14,817 nucleotides of DNA from Candidatus Aphodoplasma excrementigallinarum. Its GTDB lineage: Bacteria; Bacillota; Clostridia; UBA1381; UMGS1253. The DNA lies in contig DVOF01000062.1 of NCBI GenBank assembly GCA_018713805.1, positions 1-14,817 on the forward strand, written 5' to 3'. The translations under genes were made by a program, and so were the position numbers. The notes below the pieces were generated by a model that saw only the letters and a program-made list of their open reading frames with translations, did not search any database and had not been told where the DNA came from. Below, one piece after another: positions 7,299 through 14,659 of this stretch. Position 1 is the first letter of the stretch. Every line of letters starts with the position of its first letter.

Positions 7299-9281
7299 TC
7301 AGTTTTCCACCGCAAACACGATTTCATACTCGCCCTTTTCCAACTCGGCAAGGTGCGTACCATCCACAGTAATCTCGATCTCCCGCGTCTCCCCCGCGGC
7401 GAGCGGCGCCTTTCCAATCCCAATCAGACGGTAGCGCTCGCGGCTCTCGCCGCAAACCTTTTTCAAAAATACGCACACCGTATCCGTGCCGTCAACAGTC
7501 CCGGTGTTCTTCACCGAAACGCGCACCCGCTGCGCCGCCGCGTCTACATGCAGCAGCGTATGTGCAAAGCTCGTATAGCTCAGCCCATACCCGAATGGAT
7601 AGAGCGCGCTGCCGCCAAAGTATTTGTAGGTGCGATTCTCCATGTTATAGTCCTCAAACGGCGGCAAATCCTTTGTGCTGCGGTAAAAGGTAACCGGAAG
7701 CCGCCCCTGCGGGTTGACTCTGCCAAACAGCACGTCCGCAAGCGCAGCGCCCCCCTCCGCACCAGGGTAGAAGCATTGCACTACCGCGTCGCACGCTTCG
7801 TCCGCGCGCGACAGGTTTACGCAGCTTCCGCTCACATTCACAAATATAACCGGTTTTCCCGTTTTTAAAATCTCTTCCAGAAGCGCCTTCTGCGAATCCG
7901 GCAGCTCGATATCCGGCTTGTCACCCGAGTAATCGCCGTTGAAGCCGTCGCCCTCCTCGCCTTCCATACCGGGGTTTAAGCCCATGCAGAGGATGACCGC
8001 GTCGCTCTTCTGCGCGGCGATGATTGCCTCGCGCATGGGATGTTCCGCCCAGTCGTGGAGCGTCGAGTCGTAGATATGGCACCCTTTTGCATAATATACC
8101 TGTCCGTCAAACGCGTCCTGTATTCCACGCAGAAGCGTGCTGTATCGCGATGGCGTACCGTTATAGTTGCCCAGCAGAACCGATACATCGTCCGCGTTCG
8201 GGCCGATAATGGCAAGCGTCTTAATCTCATCGGAAAGCGGCAATACGCCGTTATTTTTGAGCAATACCATGCTTTCCTGCGCCATTTTGCGGTTGAGCGC
8301 ACGGTGCTTCTCGCACTCAATCACCTCGTACGGGATTGCGTCGTATTCACAGTCACTGTCGAACATGCCGAGCCGCAGCCGCGCCTCAAACAGCCGCTCT
8401 ACCGCCTCGGTCACCGTATCCTCGTCGAGCAGGCCCGCCGCCACCGCAGTCATCAAATGCGCGTATGCGCTGCCGCAGTTAAGCGCGCAGCCGTTATTTA
8501 CCGCAAGCGCCGCGCTCTCCGCCTCCGTCTGCGTCAGCTTGTGGTTTTTATTGATATCGCAAATCGCGCCGCAGTCCGACACAACATAGCCGTCAAAGCC
8601 AAACTCGCCGTATAAAATATCCTTCAGCAGCGTCTTCGACGCGCAGCACGCCTCACCGTTCACCCGGTTGTACGCGCCCATGACGGCGGACGGGTCGGCA
8701 TGCTCGATACAGTAGCGGAACGCAGAAAGATACGTCTCATACAAATCGTACTCCGACACCTGCGCGTCAAAGCTGTGGCGTTCCTTCTCCGGCCCACTGT
8801 GTACCGCATAGTGCTTGATCGTCGCGTCGGTCTTGCGGTATTTGCCTTCGCCCTGCAAGCCCTTGATAAACGCACAGCCCATCTGCCCGGTCAGGTACGG
8901 GTCCTCGCCGTACGTTTCGTGCCCGCGCCCCCAACGCGGGTCGCGGAAGATGTTAATATTCGGGCTCCAACAGGTCAGCCCCTGATAAATCAGCGTATCG
9001 CCGAATTTTTTATACTCGTTGTATTTCGCCCGCACCTCATCCGAGATCGCCGTCGCCACCTCGTGCATCAGCTCCGTGTCAAAGCTCGCCGCCATACCGA
9101 TCGCCTGCGGGAACACCGTCGCCATGCCGGAGCGTGCCGCGCCGTGCAGACACTCGTTCCACCAGTTATATGCCGGGATACCAAGCCGCTCGATAGCCGG
9201 CGCATCATACTTCATCTGCGAAAGCTTTTCCGCCAGCGTCATCTTTGCGACCAGTTCCTTAGCCCTTGTTTTAAAGTCCAT
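7299..9281 (-). CDS. Glycoside hydrolase family 3, probable intracellular beta-xylosidase
   Basis: This 660-residue enzyme belongs to GH3, retaining exo-glycosidases. Residues about 1-300 are the TIM-barrel domain: WWNECLHG, then SPNINIFRDPRWGRGHETYG, the KHY motif, and GYVVSDCGAI with Asp236 as nucleophile. The alpha/beta sandwich domain follows; GMEGEEGD (439-445) contains the likely acid/base glutamate. The carboxy-terminal part (PFGYGLSY..., then an FnIII-like fold) is typical. There is no signal peptide, so it acts on imported oligosaccharides. The ATG at 9281 has a near-perfect GGGGGAGGA site that overlaps the xylB stop codon; the gap from xylB is 12 bases, implying one mRNA. The WWNE and SDCGAI motifs and the xylose operon point to beta-xylosidase; arabinofuranosidase or glucosidase side activity is possible within the family. 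Confidence 0.9.
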   Translation of the reverse strand: MDFKTRAKELVAKMTLAEKLSQMKYDAPAIERLGIPAYNWWNECLHGAARSGMATVFPQAIGMAASFDTELMHEVATAISDEVRAKYNEYKKFGDTLIYQGLTCWSPNINIFRDPRWGRGHETYGEDPYLTGQMGCAFIKGLQGEGKYRKTDATIKHYAVHSGPEKERHSFDAQVSEYDLYETYLSAFRYCIEHADPSAVMGAYNRVNGEACCASKTLLKDILYGEFGFDGYVVSDCGAICDINKNHKLTQTEAESAALAVNNGCALNCGSAYAHLMTAVAAGLLDEDTVTEAVERLFEARLRLGMFDSDCEYDAIPYEVIECEKHRALNRKMAQESMVLLKNNGVLPLSDEIKTLAIIGPNADDVSVLLGNYNGTPSRYSTLLRGIQDAFDGQVYYAKGCHIYDSTLHDWAEHPMREAIIAAQKSDAVILCMGLNPGMEGEEGDGFNGDYSGDKPDIELPDSQKALLEEILKTGKPVIFVNVSGSCVNLSRADEACDAVVQCFYPGAEGGAALADVLFGRVNPQGRLPVTFYRSTKDLPPFEDYNMENRTYKYFGGSALYPFGYGLSYTSFAHTLLHVDAAAQRVRVSVKNTGTVDGTDTVCVFLKKVCGESRERYRLIGIGKAPLAAGETREIEITVDGTHLAELEKGEYEIVFAVEN

Positions 9282-9293
9282 TGTCCTCCCCCT

Positions 9294-10787
9294 TTACAGT
9301 TCCAGCTTGGAAAGCGCCTGATACGACGCTTTTATCGTTTCATACAGCGAATCATAAAAAGCGTAAACCTTGCGGTACTTTTCCGTGTTTTCCGCCACAG
9401 GCAGAATCTCCTCTTTTATTTCTACAATCCGGTCACATCCCGCCGCGACGCTTGGGTATATCCCCGCGCCTACTCCAGCCAAAATCGCCGCGCCGAGCGC
9501 AACGCCCTCGTTTGCGCGCAGTGTCTGTACCTTACAACCATATACGTCGGCTATCATCTGCCGCCAAAGGCCGCTTGCCGCACCGCCTCCGCAGACCGTC
9601 GTTTCACCGATTGGGCCAATTACGCCTTCAATAATGCGCTGGCAATCCTTCAGCGAATAGGACACGCCCTCCAGCACCGCGCGAATCAGGTGCGCGCGCG
9701 TATGCATTCCTGAAAGGCCGAAGAATACGCCGCGCGCGTCAGCGTCGAGGTGCGGCGTACGCTCCCCCATCAGATATGGCAGATAGAGCAGTTTTTCCGC
9801 GCCAATCGGCGTCTGCTCCGCCAGCGCGTCCATCTCGCGATAGCTCAGCTCCGGGCAAATATTCTGCCGCAGCCAGCTCAGCGACAGGCCCGCCGCCTGC
9901 GTCACGCCCATTACGTGCCATTGCCCCGGCACTGCGCAGCAAAAAGTATGGATCCGCCCCGCCGGGTCGGCTGCCATGCGGGATGTATGCGCGTATACAA
10001 CGCCGCTCGTCCCAATGGTTGTAAACGACTTCCCGTCGCGGATACAGCCCGTCCCGACTGCCGCCGCCGCATTGTCGCCCGCACCGGCCACAACAGGCGT
10101 TCCGGCGCACAGCCCGGTCAGCCGCGCCGCGTCCTCCGTCACCATACCCGTCACCTCCGGGCTTTCGTAAACCTTTGCGAGCAGGGCACGGTCAATGTCA
10201 AGCGCCTTCAGCATTTCCTCCGACCAGCAGCGGTTTGCTACGTCGAGTAACTGCATGCCGCTTGCGTCCGATACGTCGGTCGCAAACTCCCCCGTCAGCC
10301 GGTAGCGGACGTAGTCCTTTGGCAGCAGGATATGCGCGCATTTTTCGTAATTCTCCGGCTCGTAGTTGCGCACCCATAAAATTTTGGAGGCGGTAAAGCC
10401 CGTGAGCGCGGGGTTTGCCGTCAAGGTAAGAAGCCGCTCCGCGCCGACCGTTTCCGTTATCCGGCGGCATTCGTCCGCCGTACGCTGGTCGCACCACAGA
10501 ATGCTCCGCCGAACCGGCGCGCCCGCCTCGTCCAGCATCACAAGGCCGTGCATCTGCCCACCCAGGCCGACCGCCGCAATGCTGGCGGCGTCTATGCCGT
10601 GCAGCACCTCGCGTATGCCTGTGACCGCCGCGTTCCACCAGTCCTCCGCGTCCTGCTCCGCCCAGCCGTTCTGCGGCTGATAGACCGGATAGGCCGGCGT
10701 TGCAGACGCAACTGCACGCCCGTCCAAGTCGAACAGCGCGACCTTCATCTGCGACGTGCCGACGTCAATTCCAAGTATGTATTTCAT
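9294..10787 (-). CDS. xylB: Xylulokinase
   Basis: This 497-residue FGGY-family kinase phosphorylates D-xylulose to xylulose 5-phosphate with ATP, feeding the pentose phosphate pathway in the cytoplasm. The amino-terminal GIDVGTSQMK (6-15) is the phosphate-binding loop with Asp8. GLGGQMHG (74-81) is the xylulose-binding signature that separates XylB from glycerol and gluconate kinases. Asp238 in AGAGDNAAAA is the catalytic base. GERTPH and CGGGAASGLW belong to the second lobe. Length is normal and the frame intact. The start at 10787 has GGAGG 7 bases upstream and follows the xylA stop by 24 bases, so it is the second gene of the operon. Confidence 0.95.
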   Translation of the reverse strand: MKYILGIDVGTSQMKVALFDLDGRAVASATPAYPVYQPQNGWAEQDAEDWWNAAVTGIREVLHGIDAASIAAVGLGGQMHGLVMLDEAGAPVRRSILWCDQRTADECRRITETVGAERLLTLTANPALTGFTASKILWVRNYEPENYEKCAHILLPKDYVRYRLTGEFATDVSDASGMQLLDVANRCWSEEMLKALDIDRALLAKVYESPEVTGMVTEDAARLTGLCAGTPVVAGAGDNAAAAVGTGCIRDGKSFTTIGTSGVVYAHTSRMAADPAGRIHTFCCAVPGQWHVMGVTQAAGLSLSWLRQNICPELSYREMDALAEQTPIGAEKLLYLPYLMGERTPHLDADARGVFFGLSGMHTRAHLIRAVLEGVSYSLKDCQRIIEGVIGPIGETTVCGGGAASGLWRQMIADVYGCKVQTLRANEGVALGAAILAGVGAGIYPSVAAGCDRIVEIKEEILPVAENTEKYRKVYAFYDSLYETIKASYQALSKLEL

Positions 10788-10811
10788 CGTGTATCCTCCA
10801 TATTGCCCGGC

Positions 10812-12131
10812 TCAGAAATTGCCGAACATAATCTGGTTGAGCACCGACTCTAAATATTCCTGCTTTCCGCTCGTGAGCGGCTTCACCTCGCCCATGCGGA
10901 GCGCATACTCCGACAACGATTCCAGCGTCGCCTTGCCGGAAACGATGTCGAGCCCAATCCCGCTTTTATAGCTCGCGTACCGCTCCCGCACAAACTCGTC
11001 GAGCCGTCCGTCCGCCTCAATCTTCGCTGCAATGAGCAGCCCCAGCGCAAACGAATCCATTCCCGCGATATACGACAGGAAGATATCCTCCAGCGTCATG
11101 GAGGCGCGCCGCGCCTTTGCGTCAAAGTTCAGCCCGCCGTTCGTAAAGCCGCCCGCCTTCAGCACCTCGTACATGCACAGCGCGGTTTCGTATACGTTCG
11201 TCGGGAACTGGTCCGTGTCCCAGCCGAGCAGCATGTCGCCCTGGTTCGCGTCAATCGAGCCAAACGCGCCGTTGATGCGCGCATAGCGCAGCTCATGTGC
11301 AAACGTATGCCCCGCAAGCGTCGCATGATTTGCCTCGATATTGAGCTTAAAGTCTTTATCCAGCCCATACTTGCGCAGAAATGCCAGCACGGCTGCCGCG
11401 TCAAAATCATACTGGTGCTTCGTCGGCTCCTTCGGCTTCGGCTCAATGTAAAAGTCGCCTGTAAAGCCGTGCGCGCGCGCATACTCGACCGCCATACGCA
11501 GTAGGCGCGCCATGTTGTCCAGCTCCAGCTCCATGTTCGTATTAAGCAGCGTTTCATAGCCTTCCCGGCCGCCCCAGAACACATACCCGCTACCGCCAAG
11601 CTCGATCGTGATGTCGATCGCCTTTTTCACCTGCGCCGCCGCATAGGCGAACACGTCCGCTTCACAGGACGTCGCCGCGCCGTGGGCATAGCGCGGATGG
11701 TTAAAGCAGTTCGCCGTCCCCCATAAAAGCTTTTTATCGTACTGACGCATCAATTCTTTAAGCAGGCTCACAATTTCGTCCAGGTTCTCATTGCACGCGC
11801 CAATCGTTGCCCCTTCCGGCGCAATATCGCGGTCATGGAAGCAGAAGTAGTCGATGTCCAGCTTATCCATGATTTCAAAGGCGGCGTGCGCCTTGTTTTT
11901 GTACAAATCCATCGCGCTCTCCGCCGTTCCGAAGCTTTTGTCCATTGTGCCGCGCCCGAACATGTCCGTCCCGTCCGCGCACAGCGTGTGCCAGTACGAC
12001 ATGGCAAACTTCAAGTGCTCCCGCATGCTTTTCCCATTGATGAGCCGTCCGGCGTCATAGTATTTAAACGACAATGGGTTTTTCGACCCCGGCCCCTCGT
12101 AGCGGATTTTCGGTATCTGTTTCAGCTCCAT
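10812..12131 (-). CDS. xylA: Xylose isomerase (class II)
   Basis: This 439-residue enzyme interconverts D-xylose and D-xylulose and is the first gene of the operon xylA-xylB-GH3. Length and the long amino-terminal arm are those of class II isomerases (about 440 residues). The active site is complete: FCFHDRDIAPEG with His99 and Asp102, FYIEPKPKEPTKHQ with Glu230 and Lys232, NIEANHATLAGHTF with Glu266 and His269, DANQGD with Asp294, and GWDTDQFPT with Asp305 and Asp307 as metal ligands. The ATG at 12131 is preceded by AGGAAAGGA ending 9 bases upstream. It is probably transcribed from one or more of the promoter-like boxes in the intergenic region upstream. Confidence 0.97.
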   Translation of the reverse strand: MELKQIPKIRYEGPGSKNPLSFKYYDAGRLINGKSMREHLKFAMSYWHTLCADGTDMFGRGTMDKSFGTAESAMDLYKNKAHAAFEIMDKLDIDYFCFHDRDIAPEGATIGACNENLDEIVSLLKELMRQYDKKLLWGTANCFNHPRYAHGAATSCEADVFAYAAAQVKKAIDITIELGGSGYVFWGGREGYETLLNTNMELELDNMARLLRMAVEYARAHGFTGDFYIEPKPKEPTKHQYDFDAAAVLAFLRKYGLDKDFKLNIEANHATLAGHTFAHELRYARINGAFGSIDANQGDMLLGWDTDQFPTNVYETALCMYEVLKAGGFTNGGLNFDAKARRASMTLEDIFLSYIAGMDSFALGLLIAAKIEADGRLDEFVRERYASYKSGIGLDIVSGKATLESLSEYALRMGEVKPLTSGKQEYLESVLNQIMFGNF

Positions 12132-12207
12132 ATTATTTCATCCTTTCCTATAATTTTTCTCAAACTTAAACTGTTCTTCCAAGCGCAAAAGCGCTGCTTT
12201 TGCGTTT

Positions 12208-12216
12208 ATTATACCA
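12208..12216 (-). promoter_or_regulatory. xylA-proximal extended -10 box (P3)
   Basis: On the minus strand TGGTATAAT runs from 12216 to 12208, a consensus extended -10. No -35 match is seen at 16-18 bases. A start near 12201 would place the 9-bp stem 12184-12204 at the very 5' end of the transcript, with a leader of about 70 bases to xylA. Confidence 0.45.
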
Positions 12217-12305
12217 TATGTACAAGCCGTTTCGGCTTGTTACACACAGGTTCAAGAAACATAACGGAGCAAAAGCCGAAAGGCTTTTGAACCTAAGTTG
12301 TGTTT

Positions 12306-12314
12306 ATTATACCA
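12306..12314 (-). promoter_or_regulatory. Middle extended -10 box upstream of xylA (P2)
   Basis: TGGTATAAT on the minus strand (12314 to 12306) is identical to the other two boxes, including the following AA. There is no good -35. A start near 12299 puts the nested stem 12248-12294 about 5 bases into the transcript. Confidence 0.4.
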
Positions 12315-12387
12315 CATACGCAAGGCGCAGAATGTGCCGCAGCGGTGCGGTTCAATGTTCTCCAAGGCGGTTTCGCCTTGTGAGGTT

Positions 12388-12415
12388 ATTATACCATACC
12401 GCATAGCAAAAGCAA
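12388..12415 (-). promoter_or_regulatory. xylA-distal promoter (P1)
   Basis: TGGTATAAT on the minus strand (12396 to 12388) has a partial -35, TTGCTT at 12415-12410, with a 16-base spacer, making this the best of the three. A start near 12381 would put the stem 12363-12380 immediately at the 5' end. The -35 lies inside the left arm of the 12407-12437 stem-loop. Confidence 0.5.
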
Positions 12416-12474
12416 CGAATTTTCTTGTTTGCTTTTGGACAAAAATTGCGCTTTTCAAATTTTCCCTTACCCCC

Positions 12475-12503
12475 TGTACAAGGAATCTGAATTATGGTAA
12501 AAT
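12475..12503 (+). promoter_or_regulatory. Promoter of the DUF362-ECF-DUF1893 operon
   Basis: TAAAAT at 12498-12503 is preceded by TGG (extended -10) and has TGTACA at 12475-12480 with a 17-base spacer, a partial -35 match. Predicted start near 12510. The ribosome binding site GGAGG (12537-12541) lies 6 bases before the ATG at 12548. Confidence 0.55.
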
Positions 12504-12547
12504 AAAAGTATTAGTACATAAGAAAATCTATGTTTGGAGGGATTCGG

Positions 12548-13663
12548 ATGGAACCATCAAAGGTATATTTTACATCCATGCATACGCATTTAAACGAAGG
12601 GCTTCCGGCCAAATTGCAGCGTCTGATCAAAACGGCCGGGATTGGGAACATCAACTTTAAAGACCAATACACGGCGATCAAACTCCATTTCGGCGAGCCG
12701 GGCAACCTTGCCTTCCTGCGCCCCAACTATGCCGCCGCGGTGGCGGACGTTGTACGCGAGCTTGGCGGGAGGCCGTTTCTGACCGACTGCAATACGCTGT
12801 ATGTCGGCGGGCGCAAAAACGCGCTCGACCATATCGAGTCCGCGTATAAAAACGGGTTCACCCCCTATACGACCGGCTGCCACGTCATCATCGCCGACGG
12901 CCTGAAGGGGACGGATGAAACGCATATTCCCGTCGAAGGCGGCGAGTATGTCAAAGAGGCAAAAATTGGCCACGCCATAGCGGACGCGGATATTATTATT
13001 TCGCTCAACCACTTTAAAGGGCACGAAAATGCCGGCATGGGCGGCGCGCTCAAAAACCTCGGCATGGGCTGCGGCTCACGCGCCGGTAAGATGGAAATGC
13101 ACAGCGCCGGCACGCCAGTCGTGGACCAGTCGCTCTGTATCGGCTGCGGGCGGTGCCACAACATCTGCGCCCACGACGCTGCGACTGTGACGGATAGAAA
13201 AGCGTCGATCGACCCGGATAAATGCGTCGGGTGCGGGCGGTGTATCGGCGTCTGTCCCGTTGACGCCGTACAGCCGCAGTACGACGAGGCGTTTGACGTG
13301 ATGAACAAAAAGATTGCGGAATATACAAAGGCGGTCCTCGCCGGGAAGCCGCACTTCCACATTTCGCTCGTCATTGACGTGTCGCCCTACTGCGACTGCC
13401 ACGCGGAAAACGACATCCCACTCGTTCCCGACGTTGGGATGTTCGCCTCCTTTGACCCCGTTGCGCTCGACCTTGCCTGCGCAGACGCGGTCAACCGCCA
13501 GCCCGTCATGCAGGGCAGCATGCTCGACCACGGGGAGCAGCATGCTGCGCACGGCGACCACTTTACCGCCGCATTTCCGGACACAAACTGGCGTGTCTGC
13601 ACCGACCACGCCGCGAAAATCGGAATCGGCAGCACGGAATACGAACTGATTGAAGTAAAATAA
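12548..13663 (+). CDS. DUF362 domain protein with two [4Fe-4S] ferredoxin motifs
   Basis: This 371-residue cytoplasmic iron-sulfur protein belongs to the DUF362 family, whose biochemical role is not established. A DUF362 domain covers residues about 1-190 and resumes after the ferredoxin insert (about 265-350). Two cluster-binding motifs are intact: Cys197-x2-Cys200-x2-Cys203-x3-Cys207 and Cys226-x2-Cys229-x2-Cys232-x3-Cys236, a 2[4Fe-4S] ferredoxin-like unit suited to electron transfer. Conserved-looking stretches include SLNHFKGHENAGMGGALKNL (about 153-172) and the late SPYCDCHAEND. The ATG at 12548 is chosen over an in-frame ATG at 12530 because the GGAGG site falls between them. It is followed after 14 bases by the ECF subunit gene, probably in one operon. 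A redox role connected to the imported compound is a guess. Confidence 0.87.
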   Translation: MEPSKVYFTSMHTHLNEGLPAKLQRLIKTAGIGNINFKDQYTAIKLHFGEPGNLAFLRPNYAAAVADVVRELGGRPFLTDCNTLYVGGRKNALDHIESAYKNGFTPYTTGCHVIIADGLKGTDETHIPVEGGEYVKEAKIGHAIADADIIISLNHFKGHENAGMGGALKNLGMGCGSRAGKMEMHSAGTPVVDQSLCIGCGRCHNICAHDAATVTDRKASIDPDKCVGCGRCIGVCPVDAVQPQYDEAFDVMNKKIAEYTKAVLAGKPHFHISLVIDVSPYCDCHAENDIPLVPDVGMFASFDPVALDLACADAVNRQPVMQGSMLDHGEQHAAHGDHFTAAFPDTNWRVCTDHAAKIGIGSTEYELIEVK

Positions 13664-13677
13664 AAGGAGTGTATGCA

Positions 13678-14223
13678 ATGAGACCGACCCAGCACACCCA
13701 AACCCTGAAACTATGTACCGGCGCGCTTCTGCTCGCGGCGGGTATCCTGCTCCCGCAGGTCTTCCATATGATCGGCGGACAGGCTATGGGCGGTATCCTT
13801 CTGCCCATGCATTTGCCCGTATTCATCGCCGGGCTGCTGCTTGGGCCGTTTTACGGCTGTGCCATCGGGATAATCACGCCGCTGATCAGCTTTTTTGTCA
13901 CCGGGATGCCCCCGGCCGGGAAACTCCCGTTCATGCTGATTGAGCTTTTGACCTATGGCCTGGCGGCCGGCCTGCTGCGCAAACGAAATATTAATATTTA
14001 TGTAAGCCTGATCCTATCACAGATTGCAGGCCGCGTGGCGAATGCGCTTGCGCTCGTTTTTGCCACCTATGTACTCCAGCTAAACGTCCCGGCCGTTATC
14101 ACCGTCGGGACGGCGGTCGTAACAGGGATTCCTGGGCTGATTCTCCAGCTCGTCCTCGTTCCCGCAGTCGTAATCCTGATAGAAAGGGTGCTGCACCTTG
14201 GAAACAAACCTGCAAACCTGTAA
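13678..14223 (+). CDS. ECF transporter S component (substrate-binding membrane subunit)
   Basis: This 181-residue integral membrane protein has about five or six hydrophobic segments and the size of S components of energy-coupling factor transporters, which import vitamins and related cofactors together with a shared EcfA/EcfA'/EcfT module. The stretch LPMHLPVFIAGLLLGPFYGC, followed by TPLISFFVTGMPPAGKLPFM and ELLTYGLAAGLLRKR, is the family signature with the loop that usually shapes the ligand pocket. The energising module is not in the window, so this is probably a group II type that shares it. The substrate cannot be read from sequence; no riboswitch is visible upstream. The ATG at 13678 follows AGGAG by 8 bases; a GTG at 13669 overlaps that site. 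Confidence 0.88.
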   Translation: MRPTQHTQTLKLCTGALLLAAGILLPQVFHMIGGQAMGGILLPMHLPVFIAGLLLGPFYGCAIGIITPLISFFVTGMPPAGKLPFMLIELLTYGLAAGLLRKRNINIYVSLILSQIAGRVANALALVFATYVLQLNVPAVITVGTAVVTGIPGLILQLVLVPAVVILIERVLHLGNKPANL

Positions 14224-14632
14224 AGATATCTTGTTAGAAAACAATCATTTAACGTGTGTTGTGAAAAGCGGCAATACCATCCTGCGCTCCGAGGCGCGCG
14301 GCATTGCGCCGCTGCTCGGCTGGATTGCGACGGACAAACACGCGCTTCGCGGCGCAGCCATCGCCGACAAAGTGGTCGGCAAGGCCGCCGCCATGCTGAT
14401 GGTTTACGGCGGGGCGGCGCGGGTCTACGCCGCTGTAATCAGCGAGCCTGCGGCGGACTGCTTTGAAAAAAATGGGGTCGCGTATACGTATGACCGCAAA
14501 GTGGACCACATCGTCAACCGCGCGGGCGACGGCATGTGCCCGATGGAGCAATGCTGTCTTGCGATCGATTCTCCCGATGAGGCGTACCGCGCGCTTAAGC
14601 AAAAGCTTGCCGATATGAAAAAGAAGGGATAA
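14198..14632 (+). CDS. DUF1893 domain protein (cytidine-deaminase-like fold)
   Basis: This is a 144-residue soluble protein of the DUF1893 family, represented by Thermotoga TM1506, which is grouped structurally with the cytidine deaminase superfamily; function unknown. Family features visible are the opening helix and SEARGIAPLLGWI (31-43), the glycine- and alanine-rich GAAIADKVVGKAAAMLMVYG (52-71), and DGMCPMEQCC (111-120) in the place of the deaminase metal-binding end. The gene starts with TTG at 14198, which overlaps the ECF gene by 26 bases; AGGGTG lies 7 bases upstream. The overlap points to translational coupling and a linked job, perhaps acting on the imported compound. The start is inferred from the match to the family's beginning. 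Confidence 0.85.
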   Translation: METNLQTCKDILLENNHLTCVVKSGNTILRSEARGIAPLLGWIATDKHALRGAAIADKVVGKAAAMLMVYGGAARVYAAVISEPAADCFEKNGVAYTYDRKVDHIVNRAGDGMCPMEQCCLAIDSPDEAYRALKQKLADMKKKG

Positions 14633-14659
14633 AAAAGAGGCGTTTCCGCCTCTTTTTTT
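14631..14659. terminator. Bidirectional terminator after DUF1893
   Basis: A 12-base-pair stem (14631-14642 with 14647-14658, core GAGGCG/CGCCTC) closes the loop TTTC, with six A's at the start and a T7 run at the end. It starts one base before the end of the DUF1893 stop codon, and the stop codon of the convergent gene lies in its T-run, so both genes share it. Confidence 0.9.

Larger units (their letters stand above)
12184..12437. repeat. Array of stem-loops interleaved with three extended -10 boxes upstream of xylA
   Basis: The 416 bases between xylA and the divergent DUF362 gene hold no convincing gene. They contain at least five perfect stems: 12184-12192/12196-12204 (9 bp), 12222-12229/12233-12240 (8 bp), 12270-12277/12282-12289 (8 bp, nested in an outer 8-bp arm 12248-12255/12287-12294), 12363-12369/12374-12380 (7 bp) and 12407-12415/12429-12437 (9 bp), plus a 5-bp stem at 12337-12350. 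Between them the plus-strand string TTATTATACCA recurs three times (from 12206, 12304 and 12386). GGTTCAA occurs at 12249 and 12349. Two units of 98 and 82 bases share the same order of parts but little other sequence, suggesting old tandem duplication or selection on structure. The stems lack the T-run of terminators. Confidence 0.7.

Noticed and set aside
8700..9713. A 337-residue plus-strand open frame across GH3 and xylB
   Set aside because: It is antisense to two well-recognised genes, spans their boundary, and is rich in Arg and His as expected of a shadow frame.
12150..12180. XylR operator near the xylA start
   Set aside because: CTCAAACTTAAACTG is a partial direct repeat, not the palindrome expected of Firmicute XylR sites.
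12248..12255. tRNA T-loop (GGTTCAA) as evidence of a tRNA gene
   Set aside because: The flanks do not form a T-arm or an acceptor stem and no cloverleaf can be drawn around either copy.
12270..12289. Rho-independent terminator upstream of xylA
   Set aside because: The stem is followed by GCTCC (minus) or AACCT (plus) rather than a T-run, and termination here would block P1 and P2 without an evident switch.
12184..12437. CRISPR array
   Set aside because: The repeated units are only two to three, of unequal spacing (98 and 82 bases), with short shared strings and hairpins rather than constant 24-40 base repeats.
12200..12458. Short open frames on both strands in the xylA upstream region
   Set aside because: They run through the stem-loop array, have no ribosome binding site and no credible composition.
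12442..12463. cre site or operator at AAAATT...AATTTT
   Set aside because: The arms are only 6 bases, AT-rich and widely spaced, and the centre fits the cre pattern poorly (10 of 14).
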